Positions 40,618 through 50,140 are shown, counted from the stretch's first letter. The stretch is 64,000 nt of DNA from Paradevosia sp036499825 (GCA_036499825.1 DASYCZ010000036.1:1-64000); one strand, 5' to 3'. Notes: generated by a model not told the origin, from the letters alone. Program-made: numbers and translations.

Positions 40618-42423
40618 TTATTCGTCGCCCATCTTCAGCGCCTTGATGAACGCTTCCTGCGGGATTTCTACCGAGCCGAACTGCCGCATCTTCTTCTTGC
40701 CGGCCTTTTGCTTTTCCAGCAGCTTGCGCTTTCGCGTCGCGTCGCCGCCGTAGCACTTGGCGGTCACGTCCTTGCGCATGGCGCGGACGGTTTCGCGGGC
40801 GATGATCTTGCCGCCGATGGCGGCCTGGATCGGGATGACGAAGAGGTGCGGCGGGATCAGGTCCTTGAGCTTTTCGCACATGACGCGGCCGCGGGTTTCG
40901 GCGGCGCTGCGGTGGACCAGCATGGAGAGCGCATCGACCGGCTCTGCATTGACCAGGATCGAGAGCTTGACGAGATCGCCCTCGCGGTAATCGGCCAGCG
41001 TATAGTCGAAACTCGCATAGCCCTTGGAGATCGACTTCAGGCGATCGTAGAAATCGAAGACGACTTCGTTGAGCGGCAGGTCGTATTCGACCATGGCGCG
41101 GTTGCCCACATAGGAGAGGTTGCGCTGGATGCCGCGGCGGTCCTGGCAGAGCTTGAGGATCGAGCCCAGATATTCGTCTGGCGTGAGGATCGTGGCCTTG
41201 ATCCAGGGCTCGCGGATTTCCTTGATCTTGACGACATCGGGCAGATCGGCCGGATTATGGAGGAGGATATCCTCCCCATTGGTCATGGCCACCTCATAGA
41301 CCACCGATGGCGCGGTGGCGATGAGGTCGAGGTTGAACTCGCGCGACAGCCGTTCCTGGATGATTTCGAGATGCAGCAGGCCAAGGAAGCCGCAGCGGAA
41401 GCCGAAGCCGAGGGCGGCCGAGGTTTCCATCTCGAAGGAAAAGCTCGCATCGTTGAGGCGGAGCTTGCCCATGGCGGCGCGCAGTTCCTCGAAATCGGAG
41501 GCATCGACGGGGAACAGGCCGCAGAACACCACGGGCTGCGCCGGGCGGAAGCCGGGCAGCGCATTGGCGGTGGGACGGCGGTCATCGGTGATGGTGTCGC
41601 CCACATTGGTATCGGCCACTTCCTTGATGGAGGCGGTGAAAAAACCGATCTCGCCGGGGCCGAGCTCGCCGATATCGACGAGCTTGGGGGTGAAGACGCC
41701 GACGCGGTCGAGCTCATAGGCGGCGCCCGCATTCATCATGCGGATCTTCTGGCCCTTGCGGATGGTGCCGTCGATCACGCGGATGAGTACCACGACGCCC
41801 AGATAGGTATCGTACCAGCTATCGACCAGCAGGGCCTTGAGCGGGGCGTTGACGTCGCCCTTCGGGGCCGGCAGGCGCGTAACGATGGCTTCCAGCACCC
41901 TGTCGATGCCGATGCCGGTCTTGGCGGAAATCTCGACGGCGTCGGTGGCGTCGATGCCGATGACATCCTCGATCTGCTGCTTGACGCGCGGCACGTCGGC
42001 GGCCGGCAGGTCGATCTTGTTGAGGACGGGGACGATCTCGTTGTTGGCGTCGATGGCGTGATAGACATTGGCCAGCGTCTGCGCCTCGACGCCCTGGGAG
42101 GCATCGACGACGAGGAGCGAGCCCTCGACGGCGGCCAGCGAGCGCGAGACTTCGTAGGCGAAATCGACGTGGCCGGGCGTATCGATGAGGTTGAGGATAT
42201 AGGTCTCGCCGTCCTCGGCCTTATAGGTGAGGCGCACGGTCTGCGCCTTGATGGTGATGCCGCGCTCGCGCTCGATATCCATCGAGTCGAGCACCTGCTC
42301 CTTCATCTCGCGGCTTTCCAGCCCGCCTGTCGACTGGATCAGGCGATCGGCGAGCGTGGATTTGCCATGGTCGATATGAGCGACGATGGAGAAATTGCGG
42401 ATGCGGTCTAGCGGCACGGTCAT
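40618..42423 (-). CDS. lepA: Elongation factor 4 (LepA), ribosome-associated GTPase
   Basis: A 601-residue translational GTPase. G1 is IVAHIDHGKSTLADRL, followed by RERGITIKAQ (G2), DTPGHVDF (G3) and NKIDL (G4). Domains II, III and V follow EF-G order, and the LepA-specific C-terminal domain ends with the basic MRKDVTAKCYGGDATRKRKLLEKQKAGKKKMR stretch, abbreviated here to its diagnostic AKCYGGDATRKRKLLE. It back-translocates or helps assemble ribosomes. Length is standard. It borders the defence island, whose last gene converges on it with a three-base gap. Confidence 0.98.
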   Translation of the reverse strand: MTVPLDRIRNFSIVAHIDHGKSTLADRLIQSTGGLESREMKEQVLDSMDIERERGITIKAQTVRLTYKAEDGETYILNLIDTPGHVDFAYEVSRSLAAVEGSLLVVDASQGVEAQTLANVYHAIDANNEIVPVLNKIDLPAADVPRVKQQIEDVIGIDATDAVEISAKTGIGIDRVLEAIVTRLPAPKGDVNAPLKALLVDSWYDTYLGVVVLIRVIDGTIRKGQKIRMMNAGAAYELDRVGVFTPKLVDIGELGPGEIGFFTASIKEVADTNVGDTITDDRRPTANALPGFRPAQPVVFCGLFPVDASDFEELRAAMGKLRLNDASFSFEMETSAALGFGFRCGFLGLLHLEIIQERLSREFNLDLIATAPSVVYEVAMTNGEDILLHNPADLPDVVKIKEIREPWIKATILTPDEYLGSILKLCQDRRGIQRNLSYVGNRAMVEYDLPLNEVVFDFYDRLKSISKGYASFDYTLADYREGDLVKLSILVNAEPVDALSMLVHRSAAETRGRVMCEKLKDLIPPHLFVIPIQAAIGGKIIARETVRAMRKDVTAKCYGGDATRKRKLLEKQKAGKKKMRQFGSVEIPQEAFIKALKMGDE

Positions 42424-42817
42424 GGGGTGGCTGTAGCAGGAAAGCCCAAGCCGCGCAAAGATGGTTTATGAGCCGTTAACAGGACGGAAACGGGATGGTT
42501 AACGGAGGAGCGGGAGGGTGGCGCCCAATGGGCGCTGAGGGTCAGGTGTTCGTTCGCAGTCTGGCTATTTTCCGGGAGTCATCCGGCGCAGGCCGGGATT
42601 CATGTCCGTGCCCCCATGGACATCGAGGCCTGTGGCTCACTCCGCGCATGGATTCCGGCTTTCGCCGGAATGACCCGGTGGTATGTTGTCTACTTTAGGC
42701 TGCGGCATGCCCTCGAAGCCCCCCACCCTTGATCCCTCCCCACGAGGGGGAGGGTCAGGGCGGGGAGGGTCAGGGTGGGGTGGGGCAACACGCACGAGCG
42801 GCGCGGAACGCCTGCCC
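42424..42817. repeat. Intergenic region with palindromic repeats
   Basis: No gene is supported. A copy of the 110-bp palindromic element lies at about 42572-42680, with a diverged centre (gtccgtgcccccatggacat). A GC-rich second type follows at about 42726-42780 (ccctccccacgagggggagg and direct copies of ggggagggtcaggg). Confidence 0.75.
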
Positions 42818-43168
42818 TTAGTCGAGGGCGGCGACGGCGATCATTTCGACCTTGTAGGCCGGATTGGCGAGGCGGCCTTCGATGCAGGCGCGGGTCGGCG
42901 GGTTGGCGGGGTCGATCCAGGCGTCATAGACCGCGTTCATGGCGGCGAAATCGGCGATGTTGTTGAGGATCACCTGCATGGACAACAGCTTGGACTTGCT
43001 GGTGCCGGCTTCGGCCAAAAGCTTGTCGATGGCCGCCAGCGTCTCGCGGGTCTGCTGGTCGATCGGGGCATTGGCGTCGTCGGCGACCTGGCCGGCGAGA
43101 TAGAGGGTGTTGTTGTGGCGGACGGCTTCGCTGAGGCGCTTGCCGGGATTGATGCGGGTGATGGTCAA
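42818..43168 (-). CDS. RidA-family protein
   Basis: A 116-residue member of the YjgF/YER057c/UK114 (Rid) family, which removes reactive enamine and imine intermediates. Family marks are RHNNTLYLAGQVADDANAPI, ETLAAIDKLLAEAGTSKSKLL, and the active arginine region PPTRACIEGRLANPAYKVEM. The start is TTG at 43168: gaggag lies 7 bases upstream. A longer frame upstream to 43267 would run through the ribosome site and is rejected. It is read divergently from the FAH gene. Confidence 0.9.
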   Translation of the reverse strand: MTITRINPGKRLSEAVRHNNTLYLAGQVADDANAPIDQQTRETLAAIDKLLAEAGTSKSKLLSMQVILNNIADFAAMNAVYDAWIDPANPPTRACIEGRLANPAYKVEMIAVAALD

Positions 43169-43265
43169 CGGGATTCTCCTCTGAGGACGAGCGGTCCTAG
43201 CGCGAGATAGATCGTGACGCAAACGCTCTGTCGCGCTAGGCAGGAAGCCCTCAAGGGAGTCGTCC

Positions 43266-43949
43266 ATGTCCTACGTCATCGCCCAGCCGCCCGTCATCGC
43301 CGTACCCGTCGACGGCGGGGGCCTGTTCCCCGTGCGCCGCGTCTATTGCGTGGGCCGCAACTATGCCGACCATGCCCGCGAAATGGGGCATGATCCCAAC
43401 CGCGAACCGCCGTTCTTCTTCGGCAAGCCGGCGGACGCGCTGGTGACCGATGGCGCCGATACGCCCTATCCCAGCATCACCAGCGATCTGCATCATGAGA
43501 TCGAGCTGGTGGTGGCGCTGGGCAAGGGCGGCGCCGACATTCGCTCCGACAAGGCGCTCGATTGCATCTATGGCTATGCGGTGGGCATCGACCTGACGCG
43601 CCGAGACGTGCAGAACGAAGCCAAGAAGCTGGCGCGGCCATGGGACATGGCCAAGGGCTTCGATCATTCGGCGCCCATCGGGCCGATCGCTGCGGCCAGC
43701 CGCATCGGGCATCCCGACAAGGGCGCCATCACCCTCACCGTCAACGGCGAGACGCGCCAGGATGGGGATATCGCGCAGTTGATCTGGAGCGTCGCCGATT
43801 CCATCGCGTTCCTGTCCACCATGGTGGCGCTGGCGCCGGGTGACCTGATCTTCACCGGCACGCCCGCCGGGGTTGCGGCGGTCAGCCGCGGCGACCACCT
43901 GGAGGGCAAGGTCGCCGGCGTGGGAAGCGTCCGCACAAGGATCGTCTGA
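43266..43949 (+). CDS. Fumarylacetoacetate hydrolase (FAH) family protein
   Basis: A 227-residue FAH-domain enzyme. Family marks: VYCVGRNYADHAREMGHD, PPFFFGKPADAL, the metal-binding DLHHEIELVVALGKGG with its glutamates, YAVGIDLTRRDVQ, and the closing PGDLIFTGTPAGVA. The length and RRDVQNEAKKLARPWDMAKGFD block resemble fumarylpyruvate hydrolases and YcgM-like acylpyruvases, which cleave the C-C bond of 2,4-dioxo acids. The reaction here is not fixed. The helicase gene begins six bases after the stop. Confidence 0.92.
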   Translation: MSYVIAQPPVIAVPVDGGGLFPVRRVYCVGRNYADHAREMGHDPNREPPFFFGKPADALVTDGADTPYPSITSDLHHEIELVVALGKGGADIRSDKALDCIYGYAVGIDLTRRDVQNEAKKLARPWDMAKGFDHSAPIGPIAAASRIGHPDKGAITLTVNGETRQDGDIAQLIWSVADSIAFLSTMVALAPGDLIFTGTPAGVAAVSRGDHLEGKVAGVGSVRTRIV

Positions 43950-43954
43950 GCCGC

Positions 43955-45058
43955 ATGGAATGGTCGCCGCAACAGGATGAAGCCTTGAGCCGGGTCTCGG
44001 CCTGGCTCAAGGACAAATCGGGGCCGCAGGTGTTTCGCCTGTTCGGCTGGGCCGGCACCGGCAAATCGACGCTGGCGCGCCACCTGGCCGAAGGCGTGAA
44101 ATCGGTGAAATATGCCGCCTTCACCGGCAAGGCGGCGCTGGTGATGCGCAAGCGCGGCTGCCGGGGCGCCACCACCATCCATTCGCTGATCTATTCGCTG
44201 GTGAGCGAGAAGGAGGGCGAGCCGACCTTCGCGCTCGACCCGGAAAGCGGCGCCGGTTCGGCCGATCTCATCGTCATCGACGAGGTGTCGATGGTGGACG
44301 AGGCGCTGGCGCTGGACCTGCTGTCGTTCGGCACCAAGGTGCTGGTGCTGGGCGATCCGTTCCAGCTGCCGCCGGTGGCCGGCACCGGCTACTTCACCGC
44401 GGTCGAGCCCGACCTCATGCTGACCGAAATCCACCGGCAGGCCGCCGATAACCCCATCATCCGCATGTCGATGGATATCCGCGAAGGCGGCTATCTGGAA
44501 CATGGCCGCTATGGGGAGAGCAAGGTCATCGGCAAGGACGCGGTCGACCGCGACGAGGTCATGGGGGCCGACCAGGTGCTGGTCGGGCGCAACAAGACGC
44601 GGTTGCATTACAATGACCGGCTGCGCGAATTGAAGGGCCTGCCCTTCCACGAGCCGGTGGCGGGCGACCGGCTGGTCTGCCTTCGTAACAACCCGGTCAA
44701 GAAGCTGCTCAACGGGCAGATCTGGTCGGTGGCGCAGGTCAGCAAGAAGAACGCCGGCAAATATTCGCTGCTGCTCGACCCCGACGATCCGGCCGTCTCG
44801 GCAGCCAGCAAGGCGCAGGCCAAGGTGTTGACGCATCGGGCCTTCTTTGCGGGCGAGGAAGATACGCTCTCCTGGCCCGAGCGGCGGCAATATGACGAGT
44901 TCACCTTCGGCTATTGCCTCACCGTCCATAAATCGCAGGGCAGCCAGTGGGACGATGTCTATCTGTTCGATGAGAGCTTCGTGTTTCGCGAGGAGCGGCA
45001 GCGCTGGCTCTACACGGCGGTGACGCGCGCGGCTGAAAAGATCACGGTGGTGAGCTGA
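43955..45058 (+). CDS. RecD-like ATP-dependent DNA helicase (SF1)
   Basis: A 367-residue superfamily 1 helicase, much shorter than RecD. Walker A is LFGWAGTGKSTLARHL, Walker B is DLIVIDEVSMVDEAL, and motif III is VLVLGDPFQLPPV. A UvrD-type C-terminal half ends with LTVHKSQGSQWDDVYL and LYTAVTRAAEKITVV (motifs V and VI). Related short RecD-like proteins in alphaproteobacteria and phages (Dda-like) have no assigned role. Its stop overlaps the start of the next gene (tgatg), so the two are coupled. Confidence 0.92.
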   Translation: MEWSPQQDEALSRVSAWLKDKSGPQVFRLFGWAGTGKSTLARHLAEGVKSVKYAAFTGKAALVMRKRGCRGATTIHSLIYSLVSEKEGEPTFALDPESGAGSADLIVIDEVSMVDEALALDLLSFGTKVLVLGDPFQLPPVAGTGYFTAVEPDLMLTEIHRQAADNPIIRMSMDIREGGYLEHGRYGESKVIGKDAVDRDEVMGADQVLVGRNKTRLHYNDRLRELKGLPFHEPVAGDRLVCLRNNPVKKLLNGQIWSVAQVSKKNAGKYSLLLDPDDPAVSAASKAQAKVLTHRAFFAGEEDTLSWPERRQYDEFTFGYCLTVHKSQGSQWDDVYLFDESFVFREERQRWLYTAVTRAAEKITVVS

Positions 45059-45351
45059 TGTATGGATTGATCGGGCGCATGCTGGCCAAGCCGGGCCGAC
45101 GCGAAGAGCTGCTGGCCGCAATGACCGACAGCAGCCAAGCCATGCCGGGCTGCATCAGCTATGTGGTGGCCAGGGACGGCGAAAATCCCGACGCCTTGTG
45201 GATCACCGAAGTCTGGGACGATGCGGCGGCGCACAAGGCCTCGCTGCAGCTCGATAGCGTCAAGGCGGCGATCGCCACCGCCATGCCGCTGATCGCGGGT
45301 TTCGACAGCCGCTCGGTGACGGAACCGGTTTCGGTGTTTTTGAAGCGGTAG
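45058..45351 (+). CDS. Antibiotic biosynthesis monooxygenase (ABM) domain protein
   Basis: A 97-residue protein with the dimeric ferredoxin-like ABM fold: a first strand MYGLIGRMLAKPGRREELLAAM, then CISYVVARDGENPDALWITEVWDD, and a helix AAHKASLQLDSVKAAIATAMP. The family includes quinone-forming monooxygenases and heme-degrading enzymes; the small size and lack of heme residues leave the role open. It is coupled to the helicase by a one-base overlap. Confidence 0.9.
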   Translation: MYGLIGRMLAKPGRREELLAAMTDSSQAMPGCISYVVARDGENPDALWITEVWDDAAAHKASLQLDSVKAAIATAMPLIAGFDSRSVTEPVSVFLKR

Positions 45352-45603
45352 GCATGGTGTTGCGCTCGGGGCAGCCCTGGCGCTGACTGTGGTTCGAAAC
45401 GACCGGCCCTCAGCCCCTTCGCCCCCCTGGAGAGAAGGTGGCGCGCAACGCCGTATGAGGTTTGGGATGGTGGAGAGAACCCCCACCCGGCCCCCTCCCC
45501 GGAGGGGCGAGGGGATCAGACTGCCGGCTCCGTTGGTTACGCCGTTCGCTGCCATTCTTCTTGCACCGCGCTTCAGCCCACTCCCCCTGGCGAGAACCCC
45601 GCC
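45352..45603. other. Intergenic region with short GC-rich palindromes
   Basis: No gene is supported. It contains fragments of two repeat types: cccttcgcccccctggagag near 45418 and the palindrome ccctccccggaggggcgagg near 45493. Both recur elsewhere in the window. Confidence 0.5.
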
Positions 45604-46062
45604 CTAACCCAAGGCCTCGATGGTGGTGCCCATGGCAGTGGCGAAGCGGTCGAAGAAGCCGTCGATGACTTTCTGGGCCGAATTGCCGATGACGGCCTTG
45701 CCCATGCGCATCAGCTGGCCGGAGGCCCCGCCGGTGGCCACAAAGCGCAGTTCGGTGCCGGGACCCGAATCGGTGAGGGTGATGTCGGCGGCGCCTTCGG
45801 CAAGGCCGAGCAGGCCGCCGCGGCCCTTGCCGGACAGCGTATAGCTGCGGGCCGGATCGATGTTGGAGAGTGTCAGGTCACCGCTGAACACCGGTTTCAC
45901 CACACCCAGATTGACCTTGATGGCGAGTTCGAGGCCGGCGGGGCCGGTCCAGGCGATGCGCTCGCAGCCCGGAATGGTGGCCTGCAGCACATCGGTGTCG
46001 TTGAGCGCAGCCCACACATCGGCACGGGGCGCGGCGAGAAGATAGCGTCCGCCAAAATCCAA
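45604..46062 (-). CDS. CoxG-like (SRPBCC) protein
   Basis: A 152-residue protein of the CoxG branch of the SRPBCC fold: GGRYLLAAPRADVWAALNDTDVLQATIPGCE at the start, LTLSNIDPARSYTLSGKGRGGLLGLAEGAADI, and TELRFVATGGASGQLMRMG toward the end. CoxG anchors CO dehydrogenase in carboxydotrophs, but most members are encoded without it, as here. The start is TTG at 46062, with aggggcg upstream. Confidence 0.88.
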   Translation of the reverse strand: MDFGGRYLLAAPRADVWAALNDTDVLQATIPGCERIAWTGPAGLELAIKVNLGVVKPVFSGDLTLSNIDPARSYTLSGKGRGGLLGLAEGAADITLTDSGPGTELRFVATGGASGQLMRMGKAVIGNSAQKVIDGFFDRFATAMGTTIEALG

Positions 46063-46195
46063 GAATCGCGCCCCTTTACCTGCGGCTTTTTCGCACCAAT
46101 ATCAGCAAAATAGGCACCAGACGCGCCGCATGCAATTGCCAGCAGCGGCGCGAGGAGGAATCAATTAACATCAGCGTCCAGGCGGGAGATATCTG

Positions 46196-47410
46196 ATGGC
46201 CAGTGAAGTAGTATCGACGGCGACCGGCACGGCAGTGACCGAAAAACCCCTGCAGTATCTGGACAAGGCGGTGACCGCCATCCGCGACCTGGGCATCTGG
46301 CCCGAACAGCAGGGCGAGCAGCCAATCATCGGCCTGCTCAAGGAAATCACCGAACTCGACGAAACCCGCGTCATCCTCATCGGCCGCACGCTGAGCCAGG
46401 CCAGCGCCTTCAACGAAGTGGTGCGCGAGCAGATCGCCGCCATGAAGGTGGGCGAGCGCTACGAGGAAATCACCAAGGGCTTCGATTCCATCCGCGACGA
46501 TGCCAAGGGCATGGTCGACCAGCTCGCCGACAACAAGATCGACGTGCGCGAGCGCATCTCCAATGTGTGGATGAAGGTCAGCCGCGGCGACATCGCCTCG
46601 CGCTTCGACAAGATCCGCGACGTCTATATGGCGGTCAGTTCGGACACCAAGGACCAGATCGACCGCGAGCACACGATCCTCGAGGCATATCGCGATTTCC
46701 GCGGCGCGCTGAAGCAGTCGGAAGTGATGGCGCTGGAACTGCTCGACGTGGCCAAGGCCAAGCTCGAGGAGCGCAAGACCGCGCTGCAGGGCTCGGCCGA
46801 TGCGCTGACGGCGTTCAAGGACGGCACTCCGGCCGACCGCGCCAAGCTCGAAATGACGCGCGATGAAAAGCTGCGCGACATGCAGAACGAAGAGCGCCGC
46901 TACCAGATCGTCAAGGACCTGTCCGACAATCTGACCATTTCCTACAATACCTCGGAAGTGGTGATGGCGCGGCTGATGCAGACCACCAACGCCAAGGAGC
47001 GGGTGTACCAGCAGTCGATCTCGTTCTTTTCGACCAATGAGACGGTGCTGACGGCGCTGTCGGCCTCGTTCACGGGCCTGTTCGGCCTGCATGAATCGAC
47101 CGAGACGCTGAACGCCATGAAGGAAGGCATGTCCAAGAGCCTCGAAACGCTCTCGGAAATCGGCGACAAGGTGCAGGAAGAGGCGATCCGCGCCGGGTAC
47201 GGTCCGACGGTGCGCGCCGATGCGGTGCAGAAGCTGGTCGACAGCGTCGTCAACTTCCAGGAAAAATCGCGCACCATCATCGATGAGATGCGCATCGCCT
47301 CCACCAAGAATTCGGCCGAAATCCGCGACGCGGTGGAAGACGGCAAGCGGCGGCTGGCGCAGCTGGCAGCCGACGGCAACGCCCTGGTGCTGGAGACCAA
47401 GCAGGGTTGA
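46196..47410 (+). CDS. Helical protein, first gene of a three-gene DUF6384-type operon
   Basis: A 404-residue protein, almost all alpha-helical with several heptad stretches (KQSEVMALELLDVAKAKLEERK, and EMTRDEKLRDMQNEERRY). It has no signal peptide and no clear membrane helix. The start is acidic and hydrophobic (KPLQYLDKAVTAIRDLGIWPEQQGEQPIIGLLKEI). Similar genes in alphaproteobacteria carry the vague label cell surface protein, which the lack of an export signal does not support. I see a loose likeness to long helical TelA-like proteins but no motif match. The next gene begins 34 bases on; the three genes form one operon. Confidence 0.8.
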   Translation: MASEVVSTATGTAVTEKPLQYLDKAVTAIRDLGIWPEQQGEQPIIGLLKEITELDETRVILIGRTLSQASAFNEVVREQIAAMKVGERYEEITKGFDSIRDDAKGMVDQLADNKIDVRERISNVWMKVSRGDIASRFDKIRDVYMAVSSDTKDQIDREHTILEAYRDFRGALKQSEVMALELLDVAKAKLEERKTALQGSADALTAFKDGTPADRAKLEMTRDEKLRDMQNEERRYQIVKDLSDNLTISYNTSEVVMARLMQTTNAKERVYQQSISFFSTNETVLTALSASFTGLFGLHESTETLNAMKEGMSKSLETLSEIGDKVQEEAIRAGYGPTVRADAVQKLVDSVVNFQEKSRTIIDEMRIASTKNSAEIRDAVEDGKRRLAQLAADGNALVLETKQG

Positions 47411-47444
47411 CGGCGCGACGGCGCCTCAGGACCTGACCGACAAG

Positions 47445-48383
47445 ATGAGCGATACGACAGCCCCGGCGGCTGCTCCTCTGGACGAAGTCATGCTGGCCAT
47501 GGACGTGGTGGATACACTGCGCCATCGCCAGGATCTGGTCGATCGCGCGCTCGATGAGGGCGCGCGCGAGCAGCAGCTCATCGACAAGCTCAGGGAGATC
47601 TACCATCAGCAGGGCATCGAGGTGACCGATGCGGTGCTGAAGGAGGGCGTGGCAGCGCTCAACGAGAGCCGGTTCGTCTATACGCCGCCGGCGCCGGGCT
47701 GGCGCACGCAGTTGGCCAGGCTCTATGTGACGCGCGGCGGCTGGGGCCGCTGGGCCTTCGCACTGGTGCTGGCGCTGGTCATCGGGCTGGGCGGCTATTT
47801 CCTCGCCTATCGGCCCTATAAGGCGGCGCAGGCCGAGCAGGCGCGGCAGGAGCTGGCCGAAGGCCTGCCCAGGCAGATGGACGGGCTCTACCAGTCGATC
47901 TTCGACGAGACCAAGGTGCAGCAGGCGGCCAACGAGGCCGACGAGCTGCGCAACCGCGGCAAGCAGGCGGCCGGCGAGGGCAACCGCGCGGCGGCCGAGG
48001 ACGCCATCGCGCGGCTGACCAAGCTGCGCGACACCATCCGCCAGGATTATACCCTCAAGGTGGTGAACCGGCAGGGCACGCAATCGGGCTTCTGGACATT
48101 CCCGGAGATCAATACCGAGGCCACCAACTACTATCTGGTGGTGGAGGCGCTCGATCCGGACGGCAAGGCGCTGAGCCTGCCGATCCTCAACGAGGAGAAC
48201 GGCGAGACCGAGACCGTCAATATCTGGGGCGTGCGCGTGCCCGAAACGGTCTACAACTCCGTCGTCGCCGACAAGCAGGATGACGGCATCATCGAGCACA
48301 ATGTGGTCGGCATCAAACAATACGGGTTCCTCGACGTGGACTATGTGATTCCGGTCCTGGGTGGCGCGGTGACGCGATGGTGA
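47445..48383 (+). CDS. DUF6384-family single-pass membrane protein
   Basis: A 312-residue protein. Residues 1-85 are soluble and helical (PLDEVMLAMDVVDTLRHRQDLVDRALDEGAREQQ). One membrane helix follows a basic cluster (WAFALVLALVIGLGGYFLAY, about 101-120). A coiled-coil stalk comes next (EADELRNRGKQAAGEGNRAAAED). A C-terminal domain (TQSGFWTFPEINTEATNYYLVVEALDPDG, then NIWGVRVPETVYNSVVADKQDDGII) is rich in strands. The layout puts the C-terminal domain outside if the basic side stays in. Function unknown. The start at 47445 suits the conserved N-terminus. The third gene starts 8 bases after the stop. Confidence 0.82.
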   Translation: MSDTTAPAAAPLDEVMLAMDVVDTLRHRQDLVDRALDEGAREQQLIDKLREIYHQQGIEVTDAVLKEGVAALNESRFVYTPPAPGWRTQLARLYVTRGGWGRWAFALVLALVIGLGGYFLAYRPYKAAQAEQARQELAEGLPRQMDGLYQSIFDETKVQQAANEADELRNRGKQAAGEGNRAAAEDAIARLTKLRDTIRQDYTLKVVNRQGTQSGFWTFPEINTEATNYYLVVEALDPDGKALSLPILNEENGETETVNIWGVRVPETVYNSVVADKQDDGIIEHNVVGIKQYGFLDVDYVIPVLGGAVTRW

Positions 48384-48390
48384 GCCGCCG

Positions 48391-49938
48391 ATGACGCTTT
48401 CAGGCCCGCAGGCGCTCAATTCGCTCGATGAAGCGCTGCGCGATATCCGCCGTGAGGAAGACGAGATCGCCAAGCGCCTGGCGCGCAGCAACGAGCGCGT
48501 CGCCAAATTCCACGAGACCGAGGCGGATCTGTTCCGGCAGCTCGCCATGGTGCGGCTCGATCCGGCCGTGCAGGCGCAGCTGACCGCCGGCATTTCGGCC
48601 GCCGAGGGCAAGGCGCGCGACATGATCAAGCGCCATGCGGGTGACCTCGCGGCCACCGAGGCGGCGCTCAAGGACATGGACACGGCGATCGCCGAGCTCA
48701 CCAGGCAGCGCGCCACGGCGCTGGCCGAGGTCGACCAGAAGCAGGCCGAGCTGAAGGCGCTGTCGGCCAAGATCGCCGCCGCCATCGCCAAGGAGCCGCG
48801 CTATGCCGAAAAGCGGCAGGCGGCCAACGATCTGCAGGCCATCGCCGCCGAAAGCATGCGCAAGACCGAGCAGGCGGAAGCCGACCGCGAACAGAAGGGG
48901 CGGCCCTATCGCGACGATCCGCTGTTCATGTATCTGTGGTCACGCGGCTATGGCACCAAGAACTACCAGACCAACAATCTGATCCGTTACCTCGACCGGC
49001 TGGTGGCCGACCTCATCGGCTATGACAAGGCGCGGCCGAACTTCGCCATGCTCAACGAGATTCCGCTGCGGCTGCGCGAGCATGCCGAACGGCAGCAGGC
49101 CAATGCGGCCTCGGCCGAAAAGGAAATCGACGCGCTCGAAGACGAGGCGATCGACGCCGCCGGCGGCAAGCCGGTGCGCGAGGCGCTGGCGGCGGCGCAG
49201 GCCACCATCACGGGCATCGACGCCAAGATGGTCGAGACCGAGGACGAGCGCGACGAACGGGCCAAATCCATGCGCCAGCTGGCGCAGGGGAGCGACCCGG
49301 CCTTCGAGCAGGCACTGAGCGCCTTTGCGGAGGGGCTGGAGCACGAGGACGTCAAGACCCTGCTGGCCGAGGCGCGGCGCACCCAGACGGCGCAGGACGA
49401 TACGCTGGTGGCGCAGATCGACGAGGCCCGGGCGCGCATGCGCGAGGAAGACGCCGAGACGCAGGACCAGAAAGAGCGGCTGAAGACCCTGGCGGCGCGG
49501 CGGCGCGAACTGGAGGACATCCAGTACGAGTTCAAGAAGGCGCGCTATGACGATCCGCGCTCGACCTTCCGCGAGGACAGGCTGGCGGGCGATCTGCTCA
49601 ACGATTTCCTGCGCGGCGGCATCACGGCGGCCAGCTATTGGGACCAGTGGCGGCGCAGCCAGAACTGGTCGAGCGGCACCTCCGACTGGGGTGGCGGCAT
49701 CGGCCTGCCGCGCAATGGCCGCAACCCCTGGCCCGACAATGGCGGCGGCTTCCAGTGGCCGGACAACAGCATCGGCGGCGGCAGTTCGGGCGGCGCCAGC
49801 GGCAATGTCTGGCGCGGCCCGACCGGCGGCGGCTGGGGCCGGCCTTCCGGCGGCAGCACCGGCGGCTTCTCCCGCCCGCGCACAGGCTCGGCCGGCACGC
49901 GCAAGACCGGCGGCTTCAAGACGGGCGGCGGGTTTTAG
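48391..49938 (+). CDS. Long coiled-coil protein with glycine-rich C-terminus
   Basis: A 515-residue protein. Residues 1-150 and 200-395 are mostly heptad coiled coil (ALRDIRREEDEIAKRLARSNERV, TAIAELTRQRATALAEVDQKQ, EDAETQDQKERLKTLAARRRE). Between them lies a compact domain with RDDPLFMYLWSRGYGTKNYQ that looks like the conserved core. After residue 430 the chain becomes Gly/Ser/Trp/Pro rich (GGGFQWPDNSIGGGSSGG), a flexible tail. No signal peptide or membrane helix. Function unknown. It is third in the operon and likely works with the two proteins before it, perhaps under the inner membrane. Confidence 0.82.
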   Translation: MTLSGPQALNSLDEALRDIRREEDEIAKRLARSNERVAKFHETEADLFRQLAMVRLDPAVQAQLTAGISAAEGKARDMIKRHAGDLAATEAALKDMDTAIAELTRQRATALAEVDQKQAELKALSAKIAAAIAKEPRYAEKRQAANDLQAIAAESMRKTEQAEADREQKGRPYRDDPLFMYLWSRGYGTKNYQTNNLIRYLDRLVADLIGYDKARPNFAMLNEIPLRLREHAERQQANAASAEKEIDALEDEAIDAAGGKPVREALAAAQATITGIDAKMVETEDERDERAKSMRQLAQGSDPAFEQALSAFAEGLEHEDVKTLLAEARRTQTAQDDTLVAQIDEARARMREEDAETQDQKERLKTLAARRRELEDIQYEFKKARYDDPRSTFREDRLAGDLLNDFLRGGITAASYWDQWRRSQNWSSGTSDWGGGIGLPRNGRNPWPDNGGGFQWPDNSIGGGSSGGASGNVWRGPTGGGWGRPSGGSTGGFSRPRTGSAGTRKTGGFKTGGGF

Positions 49939-50025
49939 GCGGGCTGCGGTTCGCGCCGCGATCTCTCCAGTTCGCCAGTGTCCGGTTTCTCCGCGCCATC
50001 ACCCCAAGAAAGCGCAGGGCGTGTT

Positions 50026-50140
50026 GCTCACCCCCTCCCCACAAGGGGGAGGGTGGACATCGGGGGTGTGGCGTCATTGTGCCCAATATACCGGGCAGCA
50101 CCTCCCCCTTGTGGGGGAAGGATGAGAGGGGGGTGGCAAT
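50026..50140. repeat. Second family of intergenic palindromic repeat
   Basis: The unit has two GC-rich palindromes, ccctccccacaagggggagg and cctcccccttgtgggggaag, about 45 bp apart. Between them lies tgtggcgtcattgtgcccaa. Copies or parts recur at 57068-57131 and 62916-63035. No gene is seen between the coiled-coil gene and the lipoprotein gene. Confidence 0.8.
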
